Shown here in pieces: positions 7,499-15,355 of a stretch of DNA of 64,000 nucleotides (positions are counted from its first letter, which is position 1; each line of letters starts with the position of its first letter). The notes below the pieces were generated by a model. That model made no database searches. It was not told the origin of the DNA and worked only from the letters and a program-made list of their open reading frames with translations. The stretch lies in the NCBI GenBank assembly GCA_944323645.1, contig CALUTE010000005.1, forward strand, positions 1 through 64,000, written 5' to 3'. Origin of the DNA: an uncultured Helicobacter sp. (GTDB lineage Bacteria > Campylobacterota > Campylobacteria > Campylobacterales > Helicobacteraceae). The translations under genes were made by a program, and so were the position numbers.

Positions 7499-7870
7499 AT
7501 GGAATCTCTAGTGTCAATACTTTTTATCCCTGTCTTTTTACTTCTTTGTTTTGTGGTGGTTTGGTTTTTGCGATTTTGGATAGGGGCATTTGTCCCAGAT
7601 GATAAAACTATGAGTATTCCAAAAAAGACTATATATACAATATTTGGAATTTTGTTTTTTATCCTATCTCCACCTGTAACATTTACAAACATTGCGATAT
7701 TGCTTTGTAGTTGTGTTGTTATTATACTAGTGATGAAATATATTGCCCCTGTTTTCTATACTAAAACTATTCTTTTTATTAAAAAATATAGTAATGATAT
7801 AATCGTGCTTTTATGTTGTTTATTGCTTTTTGCCCTGATAGGTGCCATCATAAATGGAAAGATACAATAA
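7499..7870 (+). CDS. Small membrane protein, MESL family copy 2
   Basis: 123 residues with about four hydrophobic segments. It opens MESLVSILFIPVFLLLCFVV; later segments include TIFGILFFILSPPVTF and IVLLCCLLLFALIGAII. AGAGGG precedes the start. The first 34 bases are identical to the truncated third copy at 7895. Function unknown; same candidate immunity role as copy 1. Confidence 0.5.
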   Translation: MESLVSILFIPVFLLLCFVVVWFLRFWIGAFVPDDKTMSIPKKTIYTIFGILFFILSPPVTFTNIAILLCSCVVIILVMKYIAPVFYTKTILFIKKYSNDIIVLLCCLLLFALIGAIINGKIQ

Positions 7871-7894
7871 TCACAAATTTTAGAGGACAAAATT

Positions 7895-7987
7895 ATGGAA
7901 TCTCTAGTGTCAATACTTTTTATCCCTGCTTTGTTATTAGTAGCTGTGGTAGTGTTTTTTTTCATCAAGTGGCTGTATTTTGATTAG
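7895..7987 (+). pseudogene. Small membrane protein, MESL family copy 3, truncated mosaic
   Basis: Only 30 codons, MESLVSILFIPALLLVAVVV then FFFIKWLYFD and TAG. The first ~34 bases equal copy 2 at 7499; the following CTGCTTTGTTATTAGTAGCT stretch matches copy 1 at 7276 (one difference). It is therefore a recombinant stub. AGAGGAC upstream could still translate it as a single-span peptide. Confidence 0.5.
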
Positions 7988-8006
7988 CCAAAATTAAGGA
8001 GTAGTA

Positions 8007-8840
8007 ATGAAGGATTTTTTATATGAGTTAGGGTATCATCACGGCAAAGATTTGGATTGTGTCGCTGATAATATTATTTCCTTAAAGCAAAAGGATAATA
8101 GCATAAACATCATAAAGCTTCAAGATTCTGACATAGATTCCCTCACAAAAGACTCTCCGCTACACTTACTTAGAGCCTTATATACTTGCAAGCCCTTTGC
8201 TATTTGCAATGAAAACAATGAAAGCTTTATCACACAAGAAAATGCTAGTGAGATACTAGGCTATAAATCCGATTTTGCCAATATCTTTGTGTATGGAAAA
8301 GTTTCTCTAAATGATACATATCTACAAGCCAGAAAAGCTCTCTATAAAACTTACCAACTCATTAAGCAAGAGCAAACACAAGTCTTAGAACAAGCACAAG
8401 CCATAGAGCAAGAAAGACTAGAGCTGCAAAGAAGTCAAGAGAGGCTAGAGCAGCAATTACAAGGATTAGATTCTAAGCAAAGAGAATCTAAATTGCAAGA
8501 ATTACAAAGAAAGCAAGAAAGAGAATTAAGAGAAAAGCAAAGAGAAAAAGAGAGACAAGAGCAACGACAAGCAAGATTCTCTAAGAATCTAGCAAATACC
8601 TATAATACAAGCACTATACAGAATCTAACCACAAACAATAATGCTTATATCACAAAAGATTCTTATCTTGTATTAGAATCTAATGACACAAAAATCATAT
8701 TCCTAGATTCTCTAAAACATACTTATACTAATTTTACATCTAATGCAAATACCTCTTTTGTTAATCCTAAAGCTTATGCCAATAATCACGATAGTATATC
8801 TCTTAACTTTAGCAATAAGGACATACTATGCAGGGTTTGA
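8007..8840 (+). CDS. Coiled-coil protein of T6SS island, unknown function
   Basis: 277 residues. The N-terminal domain (about 1-115) contains LGYHHGKDLD, then DSDIDSLTKDSPLHLLRALY and SEILGYKSDF. Residues 115-195 are a charged Gln/Glu/Arg/Leu coiled coil (QERLELQRSQERLEQQ). The tail has ITKDSYLVLESNDTKIIFLD. No signal peptide, so cytosolic or cargo. A decayed relative lies at 19746. AAGGAG stands before ATG 8007. Role unknown; an effector adaptor or chaperone is possible. Confidence 0.65.
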   Translation: MKDFLYELGYHHGKDLDCVADNIISLKQKDNSINIIKLQDSDIDSLTKDSPLHLLRALYTCKPFAICNENNESFITQENASEILGYKSDFANIFVYGKVSLNDTYLQARKALYKTYQLIKQEQTQVLEQAQAIEQERLELQRSQERLEQQLQGLDSKQRESKLQELQRKQERELREKQREKERQEQRQARFSKNLANTYNTSTIQNLTTNNNAYITKDSYLVLESNDTKIIFLDSLKHTYTNFTSNANTSFVNPKAYANNHDSISLNFSNKDILCRV

Positions 8841-9115
8841 AGAAATTTTATAATTATGGCACTATCATAGGGCTATTAAGTCTGTGGTTTATCTTTAGAG
8901 ATTTAGGGTTTATTATACCATTTTCATTTTTACTGACACTACCCATTCTCATCTATGGCACATTTATACCTTTTCCAAGTCAATTATATACAAGATTTGC
9001 TAAACACAATACACAATCACGGCAAGACAAACAAGAACTAGAGAATACAAGCACTTTTAGGATTCTCTATGTTGTGGCGTTAGTTGGATTTATTCTTGCT
9101 ATATTAGTAAAATAA
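8828..9115 (+). CDS. Small membrane protein overlapping the coiled-coil gene
   Basis: 95 residues with membrane segments near 11-26, 29-48 and 77-94, and a polar loop between (FPSQLYTRFAKHNTQSRQDK). ATG 8828 lies 13 bases inside the upstream gene, so translation is probably coupled. No family recognised; topology fits an inner-membrane immunity protein. Confidence 0.5.
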   Translation: MQGLKKFYNYGTIIGLLSLWFIFRDLGFIIPFSFLLTLPILIYGTFIPFPSQLYTRFAKHNTQSRQDKQELENTSTFRILYVVALVGFILAILVK

Positions 9116-9124
9116 AGGATATAA

Positions 9125-9565
9125 ATGACTTCACAAGAACTAGAAAAAATCAAAGATTTAAGAGATTATGCTGAATTAGCTTGGGTAGCGTATGGATACT
9201 TCTATTTAGTTGGCAAAAAGTTTGCAAACAAAGAGGAGTATAAAGATAGAAAAGATACAGAAATTATAATACACGACATCCTAGATTCTACTTATAGTGG
9301 CTATATCGCAATGGGTAAAAACCGCTGGGGGCAAGATATAAAAATAGGCACACTCAAAGGCGACTTCACTCCCACACAAGCAAAAAGATTCTCTGAACGC
9401 TACGAATTAATCCATCATATCCCAAATACACTAAGTGGATTCTCTGCTACGATATTTTATGATATAAAAGAATCTAATACAACTACAAACACAAAAGAGT
9501 TTAAGAAACACTTTGAATACATCATCGCTTTTAGAGGCACAGAATCTACAAGGGAAATAGCGTGA
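9125..9565 (+). pseudogene. T6SS lipase effector, 5' fragment (lipase A)
   Basis: 146 residues equal to the N-terminal part of the lipase at 10125: both start ...L.D.A.LAW.AYG and share HHIPNTLSGFSATIFY. It reaches the class 3 lipase strand IIAFRGTESTREIA and stops at TGA 9563-9565, before the catalytic GHSLGG motif. It cannot be an active lipase. The stop overlaps an alternative GTG start of the next lipoprotein gene. AAAGGA precedes ATG 9125. Confidence 0.7.
9411..9460 (+). repeat. 50-bp direct repeat, copy 1
   Basis: Exact 50-base repeat beginning TCCATCATATCCCAAATACA and ending GATATTTTAT, found again at 10492-10541. It encodes the conserved HHIPNTLSGFSATIFY block of two lipase alleles. 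The sequence either side differs, so the repeat is a natural crossover point. Confidence 0.9.
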
Positions 9566-9567
9566 GA

Positions 9568-10128
9568 ATGGTGTATGTAATCATAAGTGCTTTATTTGTG
9601 GCAGTCGTGTTTAGTGGGTGTGCCTCAATGAATGTGCAAAAATATTTCTATCCAAGTTATTGGGAAGCAAGAAGCCTAAACAAAAACCTGACTTATGATG
9701 GAGAATGGAAAGATAGAGAAAAATTTAGAGAATTAATGACAAATGAAAAAAAGAAAAATAAAATCACAAAAAAGTATGAAAATTTGCTCGCTTACTTTAA
9801 CTTGACTCTAAATGATTGGGAAGAAATACAAAAAAATCTTGTTAAAGTTAGTAATCCTATGTTCCCAAATTATAGGGTTTTGAATTTAGAGCCCAAAGAT
9901 GGGGAAATTATAAACAAAAGACATAGGAGCATCAATGTCATCATAATCAACAAGAGGATAGCGATGGGCGGTGCGAGTATTGTTTTTGATACAGATAAAC
10001 CCATAGGAGTGGAAAATATAGCTATGTTTTATCCTATTATCTATTGGTATAACGATACATTTAGGTTTGATGATGGTATTGCGAGTTTTTTTGATATAAT
10101 GAAACCCGAATGGGAGTTTATGCCATGA
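9568..10128 (+). CDS. Lipoprotein, candidate lipase immunity protein
   Basis: 186 residues from ATG 9568, signal MVYVIISALFVAVVFSGCAS with lipobox FSGC. A GTG at 9562 in the same frame overlaps the stop of the lipase fragment. The mature part contains LAYFNLTLNDWEEIQKNL and an Arg/Ile-rich stretch (INKRHRSINVIIINKR). It sits between two lipase alleles; periplasmic lipoproteins are the usual immunity partners of Tle lipases. The stop overlaps the next lipase start (ATGA). Confidence 0.6.
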   Translation: MVYVIISALFVAVVFSGCASMNVQKYFYPSYWEARSLNKNLTYDGEWKDREKFRELMTNEKKKNKITKKYENLLAYFNLTLNDWEEIQKNLVKVSNPMFPNYRVLNLEPKDGEIINKRHRSINVIIINKRIAMGGASIVFDTDKPIGVENIAMFYPIIYWYNDTFRFDDGIASFFDIMKPEWEFMP

Positions 10129-11972
10129 AAACAAATAAACAAATCATAGAAGCCTTGAGAGATAACGCAGATCTTGCTTGGGCAGCCTATGGATTCTTTG
10201 ATAGGGGTGAGTATGATAATGGTGAGTTAGGGTATAGATATGAAAACGAAACGGAACAAAATAAAGATAAAATGCCCCAACATAAAATAACCTACCCAGA
10301 TATTCTCACAGATGAATATAAAGATTTAAGAGCCTATAATAATATCTCTGATAGCAATGGCAAATATCAGCCAATTAAGCCCTTTTACAAAAAATCAAAA
10401 TTTCAAGGCGATATGAATAAAGAGCAAGCTAGATAATTGCTCAGCGATGATAAAAGCATTAATCAAATAAGAAGGGCTAAATATACTCTTGTCCATCATA
10501 TCCCAAATACACTAAGTGGATTCTCTGCTACGATATTTTATAATCACACAACAAAAACCTATACCTTAGCCTTTCGTGGCACAGAGATGACAAGTATTGA
10601 TGGATTTACAACTGATGTATTGCTTACAGATGGCTGTATAACATTACTAGGTTTTGCTCTCCCTCAATATCTCTCATTGCTAAAGCTTAAAGAAGCAATC
10701 AAGCAAGCTATACAAAAAGATATGAAACAAGGCAGAGAATGTGAAGATTCTAGATTGATTGTTACAGGGCATTCATTAGGAGGACATTTAGCACAAGCTC
10801 TTTGTCTTTTTCATCACAAAGAAGTCAAGGAGCTTTATACTTATAATGCCCCCGGATTTTTAGGTGTTGTGATGTTGCCATTTATTTTATTGTATCGCCT
10901 CCTTGCTTTGTTTATTAAAGCTATTGCAAGGCTTACAAGATGGATAGCACGATTGCTTAATCCAAATGGTTTTGTGGGAAAAATAGTGCAGAAATCTTGT
11001 GATGATATGAATAGGCAGCTTGTAGAAAATGGAGAACAACCAATCAGCAAAGAACAAATCGTAAATGAAGCAGAAAGATATAAAGATTATGAAGATTTAG
11101 AGAATGCTGGAACATATCTCAAACAAGCAAAAAAAGGAGAAACTTGGGGCATAGAAATTCATCATTGTGAATCTATTTGGGGTGTAAAGAGTGATAGTAT
11201 ATTGGGAGATATAAATGCTTTTTCAGAAGCGAATGCTTCATTCATCGCTCAACTTGGTTGCAAGTTTGGTGCGCCTTCAAATATCTATCTTGATTATAAA
11301 AATACACAAAAGTTTCATCTCATTAACATTAAAAGTTATAGTCATAGTATTAAACCTTTAGCACAATGTCTCCACTTCTTTTCATATCTTATGTTTTGTA
11401 AAGATAATGAATCCAAATATGAATCATATGATATAGCCACTGCCCTTGATAATCTTAATGAATTTATAGAATGTCTGCAAAGACTTGCTCCCATTGCAAA
11501 AACACTTAATAAAAAAACAGAGAACAAAACAAGCCCAATTGCTATTATACTTGATAATGCTTGGTATCTTTGTAGAAAGATAGAATCATTGCATAATGAG
11601 CAAGACGCAAAAGAACAAAATTTTATTATCGATTCTAGCAATATGATTGAAGGTATATATAAGCTATACAACAAAGGCTATAAAATAAAACTATTTGATA
11701 AGGCTGATATAGAACAAATCGATATAGCTCAATGCACTATCGCACAAAAAAGAGCTTTATGTCAATTAGAGCCTTTTATTTTTATAGATGATAGCAATAA
11801 TGAATGCTTAAGTGCTAATAATTACGCAAAAATTTATCGCCATAACTCTAGCTCGACACAGATTGTCTCTGCAAAAGAAAATGATACATATTGGAATATT
11901 AGAAAAAGAGACATGATAGGTTTCCATTTTGATAAGAATGTTGCTGTGATACCATTGAAACACACTTATTAA
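10125..11972 (+). pseudogene. T6SS lipase effector split by in-frame TAA (lipase B)
   Basis: Two halves in the same frame are separated only by TAA 10434-10436. The 5' half begins MKTNKQIIEALRDNADLAWA; the 3' half resumes LLSDDKSINQIRRAKYTLV, equivalent to the unbroken lipase A sequence around QAKRFSERYELI. Then follow LAFRGTE, the nucleophile elbow GHSLGG (10768-10785) and YNAPGFLGV, as in class 3 lipases. The region after it has a hydrophobic stretch (LPFILLYRLLALFIKAIARL) that may enter membranes. Translation from an internal start could give a 511-residue protein retaining the active site. ATG 10125 overlaps the upstream lipoprotein stop. Confidence 0.8.
10492..10541 (+). repeat. 50-bp direct repeat, copy 2
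   Basis: Second exact copy of the repeat at 9411-9460, inside lipase B just upstream of its AFRGTE strand. Recombination between the copies would delete 1081 bases, including the lipoprotein gene and the in-frame TAA, and join lipase A's intact 5' end to lipase B's intact 3' end. Confidence 0.9.
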
Positions 11973-11982
11973 GGATAGACTT

Positions 11983-12810
11983 ATGAAGCAAAGATTTTCC
12001 TCACAAAGCTTTAGTGCTACTATCTACAAAGAGCAAAAAGAAATCTATCTGTTTTGTAAGGCTGATGTCATTCTTGATTGTCAAAATATCCATAACACAA
12101 TCTTTGAAACCATACAAGAAAATGAAACATACAAAGATATAACTTTGCAAGATGTATGTGATTATGCGATACAGGTGTTTTTAGATTCTATCCTCCTCAC
12201 AGGCGGCACAGAATCTAACAAACCCTATAACGAATGCTTTTTTGGTGAGTTAGATTCTAAAGATAATAATCTAGGCTTAGATACTCTTAAGCCTATCTAT
12301 CATTTACAAGCTAGCGATGAGATTATAGAATCTACAAGCAACAATAGAGATTCTAGCAATGCAGATTCTAACAATTCCCTAAGCACCTTAGATATTTTTT
12401 TAAATGGCTCTAGGCTTACTCTCCTAAACTACTCCCTCTTAGATTCTAGCCTCAATATTAAATTAGAATGCAATTCCTCCGAATCTAAGGCAATACAAGA
12501 GAGAGAAAAAGAGCAAAGAGAACAAAAACAACAAGATTCTCAAACTAAAGATTCTACATCTCAATCTACTTCTATGCTCCACCCAATACTAGAGGATAAT
12601 GAGATTAAATGCCCTCATAATGGAGTAGTAAAGCTAAAGAGTAATAAGGGTAAGTCTTTTAGCTCTAAAGGGATTCCTATGGTATTAGAATCTGATTTAT
12701 TAAATGCTCCAATCATAGGCTGTGCTAATAATATAGTAACATCAGATTCTAAGACATTCTCTACAAATCGATGTATAATACCTAAAAACAAGGCAATACA
12801 TGCAAGTTAA
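11983..12810 (+). CDS. PAAR-like domain protein, T6SS spike tip or adaptor (copy 1)
   Basis: 275 residues. N-terminal domain with GGTESNKPYNECFFGELDSK near residues 72-91 and LTLLNYSLLDSSLNIKLECN near 145-165; then a Glu/Gln/Lys linker. A C-terminal module from about residue 199 reads MLHPILEDNEIKCPHNGVVKL, then a Lys/Ser run, then LNAPIIGCANN. The C.H.G.V.L....SKG.P......GAPI.GC logic is that of PAAR-like tip domains. Related broken copies are at 13946 and 17194. It follows lipase B directly, as the second copy follows the gene at 13395, so it probably loads an upstream effector. Confidence 0.65.
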   Translation: MKQRFSSQSFSATIYKEQKEIYLFCKADVILDCQNIHNTIFETIQENETYKDITLQDVCDYAIQVFLDSILLTGGTESNKPYNECFFGELDSKDNNLGLDTLKPIYHLQASDEIIESTSNNRDSSNADSNNSLSTLDIFLNGSRLTLLNYSLLDSSLNIKLECNSSESKAIQEREKEQREQKQQDSQTKDSTSQSTSMLHPILEDNEIKCPHNGVVKLKSNKGKSFSSKGIPMVLESDLLNAPIIGCANNIVTSDSKTFSTNRCIIPKNKAIHAS

Positions 12811-13405
12811 AAGCTCAAAGTGTAAGAAAATGCTCTATATTGCGCTAGGAATCTTTATAATATTTTTTATATATCTAGCCAGTGGTTGCTCTATCTATTA
12901 TCCCACAAGCTATCGAGCTTTTATCCCTAAACAATGGGATAGTGAATATAAAGAATATGAGAGGTTGTGTAAAGAAAATATAGGCAAGGTAGTGTATGCA
13001 AGACCTATCACACAAGAGGAGTTTGAAAAAATGAAAGCCTTGTATGCTGAGATAGGATACTATTTTTTTTCTTATAGGTATGTCCCTGTATCAAAAAGTC
13101 TTTATGAGTATCGCATGAGTCTTCATAAGGATTTTCGAACCTATCCAGAGCATGAGAGTTCTAGGATTGTTTATCAAATGGTTCTTGGTTATGCGTACGA
13201 CCGGTATTGGACAGAATTTATCTTTTTTACTAAAGGAAGCCCGACAAGTGAGAAGTTTTTAGAGTGCGAAATAAAGACCCCCAAAGAAGATTTATTCTTA
13301 ACTATGGCTTTTAAAGAACAACGCAATATTGGCACAAAAAATGATGTAAGGCTTGGAGAACATGCGAGGATTGAATTTGCAAGGAAAGATAACAATGTCA
13401 GATAA
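12800..13405 (+). CDS. Lipoprotein, candidate effector immunity protein
   Basis: 201 residues; lipoprotein signal with lipobox LASGC near residue 30 after the hydrophobic segment MLYIALGIFIIFFIYLASGC. ATG 12800 has AAGG at good spacing and overlaps the PAAR-like gene by 11 bases; ATG 12830 is the alternative. The mature part is Tyr/Arg-rich (YYFFSYRYVPVSKSLYEYRM). No family recognised. Its 3' end overlaps the next gene by 11 bases (ATG 13395). Confidence 0.55.
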   Translation: MQVKSSKCKKMLYIALGIFIIFFIYLASGCSIYYPTSYRAFIPKQWDSEYKEYERLCKENIGKVVYARPITQEEFEKMKALYAEIGYYFFSYRYVPVSKSLYEYRMSLHKDFRTYPEHESSRIVYQMVLGYAYDRYWTEFIFFTKGSPTSEKFLECEIKTPKEDLFLTMAFKEQRNIGTKNDVRLGEHARIEFARKDNNVR

Positions 13406-13953
13406 GCTTTATCAAAAATACTACACTCTAGGAGTATATGTAGATACTTGGGGTTTGGGTGAAGGAAAAATCTCGCATGTCTTTTTAGGACTTAAAAAAG
13501 AATATCAGCTTGTTAATGAGAACTTTAAAGGCACATTAAGTGATGAATTAAAGAAAAAATATATAGTAGAATCTGAACTAGAACAACATAGTAAAATCAC
13601 ACAAATAGAACTTATAAATAACCTTACGCAAGAATATGAAAACAATGAAACAAATAGAAAAAAATGGACAGGGCAAACAAAGGTTTGTTAAAGCAGATTC
13701 ACAAAGTGATTTTATCTATCAAGATTTTGACTTTGCTAGTGATGATGAGATAATACAAAAGTCCTATAATTTAGCTATGGATAGGCAACAGCCTATTATT
13801 TTTGCTAAGATTCCACACTACAATGCCCCTCATATTGCAAAAGAAAGCAAGGGAGTGTATATCCAATCTTTCTTAGAAAGATACGCTGGGCAAGATAGAA
13901 GTATTGGGGATTATAGAGATATATTAGAATCTAAGGAAACACACAATGCCTAA
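13395..13953 (+). pseudogene. Unknown candidate effector, split by A7 frameshift
   Basis: The first part (ATG 13395) reads MSDKLYQKYYTLGVYVDTWG, then LGEGKISHVFLGL, and ends at TAA 13689-13691. The continuation is in the next frame from the A7 tract at 13658-13664 (QRFVKADSQSDFIYQDFDFA ... ILESKETHNA). Removing one A fuses them into about 185 residues. No signal peptide. The gene lies between a lipoprotein gene and a PAAR-like gene, the place held by lipases elsewhere in the island, so it is a candidate effector of unknown fold. Confidence 0.5.
13658..13664 (+). repeat. A7 homopolymer at a frameshift
   Basis: Seven A residues between AATAG and TGG. Reading continues in the +1 frame downstream, so A6 would restore one open frame through 13395-13953. 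Candidate contingency tract or sequence error. Confidence 0.7.
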
Positions 13954-14597
13954 ACCATTTATCGAAAGAAAGAATAATGCCATACTAGATGTCATAGAGC
14001 TACAAAAAGAGGGCTATACTGATATACATTTTCAAGGTGTCCATTTACTAGGCGGCTCTGAATCTAACAAACCTTATAATGAATGCTTTTTTGGCGAATT
14101 AGATTCTAAAGGTGCATTTCTAGAATCTAAACCTGTGTATCAATTAATTGGCGAAATAGACTATGACACAAAAGATTCTAAAGAGAGTTTTACTCAAACC
14201 TTACAAATCTTTCTTGATTCCTCCACCCTCACTCTTTTAAACTACTCCCTTTTAGATTCTAGCCTCAATATTAAATTAGAATGTAACTCTAAAGAATCTA
14301 AAGCAATACTAGAGAGAGCAAATACAAAGAGAGCAGATACAAAGAGATTCTAACTCCATAGATTCTCTAACAAGCACTGCACTGCTCCACCCCATACCAG
14401 AGGATAATGAAATCAAATGTCCTCATAATGGAGTAGTGAGACTAAAAGCTAATAAGGGTAAGACCTTTACTTCTAAAGGTATTCCTTTAGTCTTAGAATC
14501 GGATTTGCTAAATGCTCAAATATTAGGTTATACTAATCCCATGCAATACAATAATACATCACTTAGGAATAACACATGCAAATCATACATCTCTTAA
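13946..14597 (+). pseudogene. PAAR-like domain protein (copy 2), broken at an AG repeat
   Basis: The 5' part (ATG 13946 to TAA 14351-14353) carries GGSESNKPYNECFFGELDSK and TLLNYSLLDSSLNIKLECN as in copy 1. The PAAR-like module LHPIPEDNEIKCPHNGVVRL, then SKGIPLVLESDLLNAQILGY, lies in the +1 frame to TAA 14595-14597. One more AG unit in the (AG)4 repeat at 14311-14318 would rejoin them as ..LEREQIQREQIQRDSNS... The final GC of the module is changed to GY. The 3' end overlaps the next lipoprotein gene. Confidence 0.65.
14311..14318 (+). repeat. (AG)4 dinucleotide repeat at a frameshift
   Basis: Four AG units followed by two 15-base repeats AGAGCARATACAAAG that overlap the last units. (AG)5 would put the PAAR-like module back in frame. 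Dinucleotide tracts are a known basis for phase variation, though four units is short. Confidence 0.6.
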
Positions 14598-15346
14598 TCC
14601 TTAGTCTTGTTTTGGTGCTTTGTGGTGGGTGTTATAATGGCGAACTGATACAAAAAGACTATAAAAAATATGATAAACTGCGAATGCAAATAGATGACGA
14701 TACAAAAATCTATGATACTTCTGTGCCAAAACACTACTTTTATACATATTTTTTCGAAAAGGCTCTCAATACGACTGAAATAATAGATTATGTTTTTAGC
14801 AAAGATACGCAACAATCAAATGTGTATCATAAAACTATTCTTGGTGATGAATTGATAAGATTTACTAAAGATTCTCACTATCAAGCATTTTTGAAACAAA
14901 TAGTTATAGAATACACAGAAAAGAGGGTCGATAAAAAAACGATGATTACAAAACAAACTTTTACATTCAAGAATAAAAATACACAAAAGATTTTAGCTCA
15001 AGTGCATGATTACAGAAATTATGAGCAAAGATATAAAATTTATAAAGCAGGCTGGAGTGTTTTTCAGCGTTGGAGGACAATTGATGAGATGTGCGAAGAT
15101 GGTAGTGCAATAGGTGTAGTAGGCGAGGCATGCTCATGCAAAACAGGAGATTATCTTAAGGAAAGATTACGTCCAGAAACACGCCAACTCGTAGAAAAAA
15201 GTTGTGAAAATATGAGTATAAATGAAAGGCTTGAAAATTTTTGGTGTCTATGTTTAAAATCCTATAAAGACAATAGCCTTACGCCTGTATTGGGTGTGCC
15301 AATAGAGTGGTTAGAGAATATAGAGAATGGTAATTTCGTATGGTAA
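14576..15346 (+). CDS. Lipoprotein, candidate lipase immunity protein
   Basis: 256 residues; signal MQIIHLLILSLVLVLCGGC with lipobox CGGC at the cleavage site. A cysteine-rich C-terminal half (DEMCEDGS, GEACSCKTGD, KSCENMS, WCLCLKSY) suggests several disulfides or a bound metal. It stands immediately before the intact lipase at 15356, the same order as at 9568-10125. Family unknown. Confidence 0.6.
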   Translation: MQIIHLLILSLVLVLCGGCYNGELIQKDYKKYDKLRMQIDDDTKIYDTSVPKHYFYTYFFEKALNTTEIIDYVFSKDTQQSNVYHKTILGDELIRFTKDSHYQAFLKQIVIEYTEKRVDKKTMITKQTFTFKNKNTQKILAQVHDYRNYEQRYKIYKAGWSVFQRWRTIDEMCEDGSAIGVVGEACSCKTGDYLKERLRPETRQLVEKSCENMSINERLENFWCLCLKSYKDNSLTPVLGVPIEWLENIENGNFVW

Positions 15347-15355
15347 GGAGCATAA

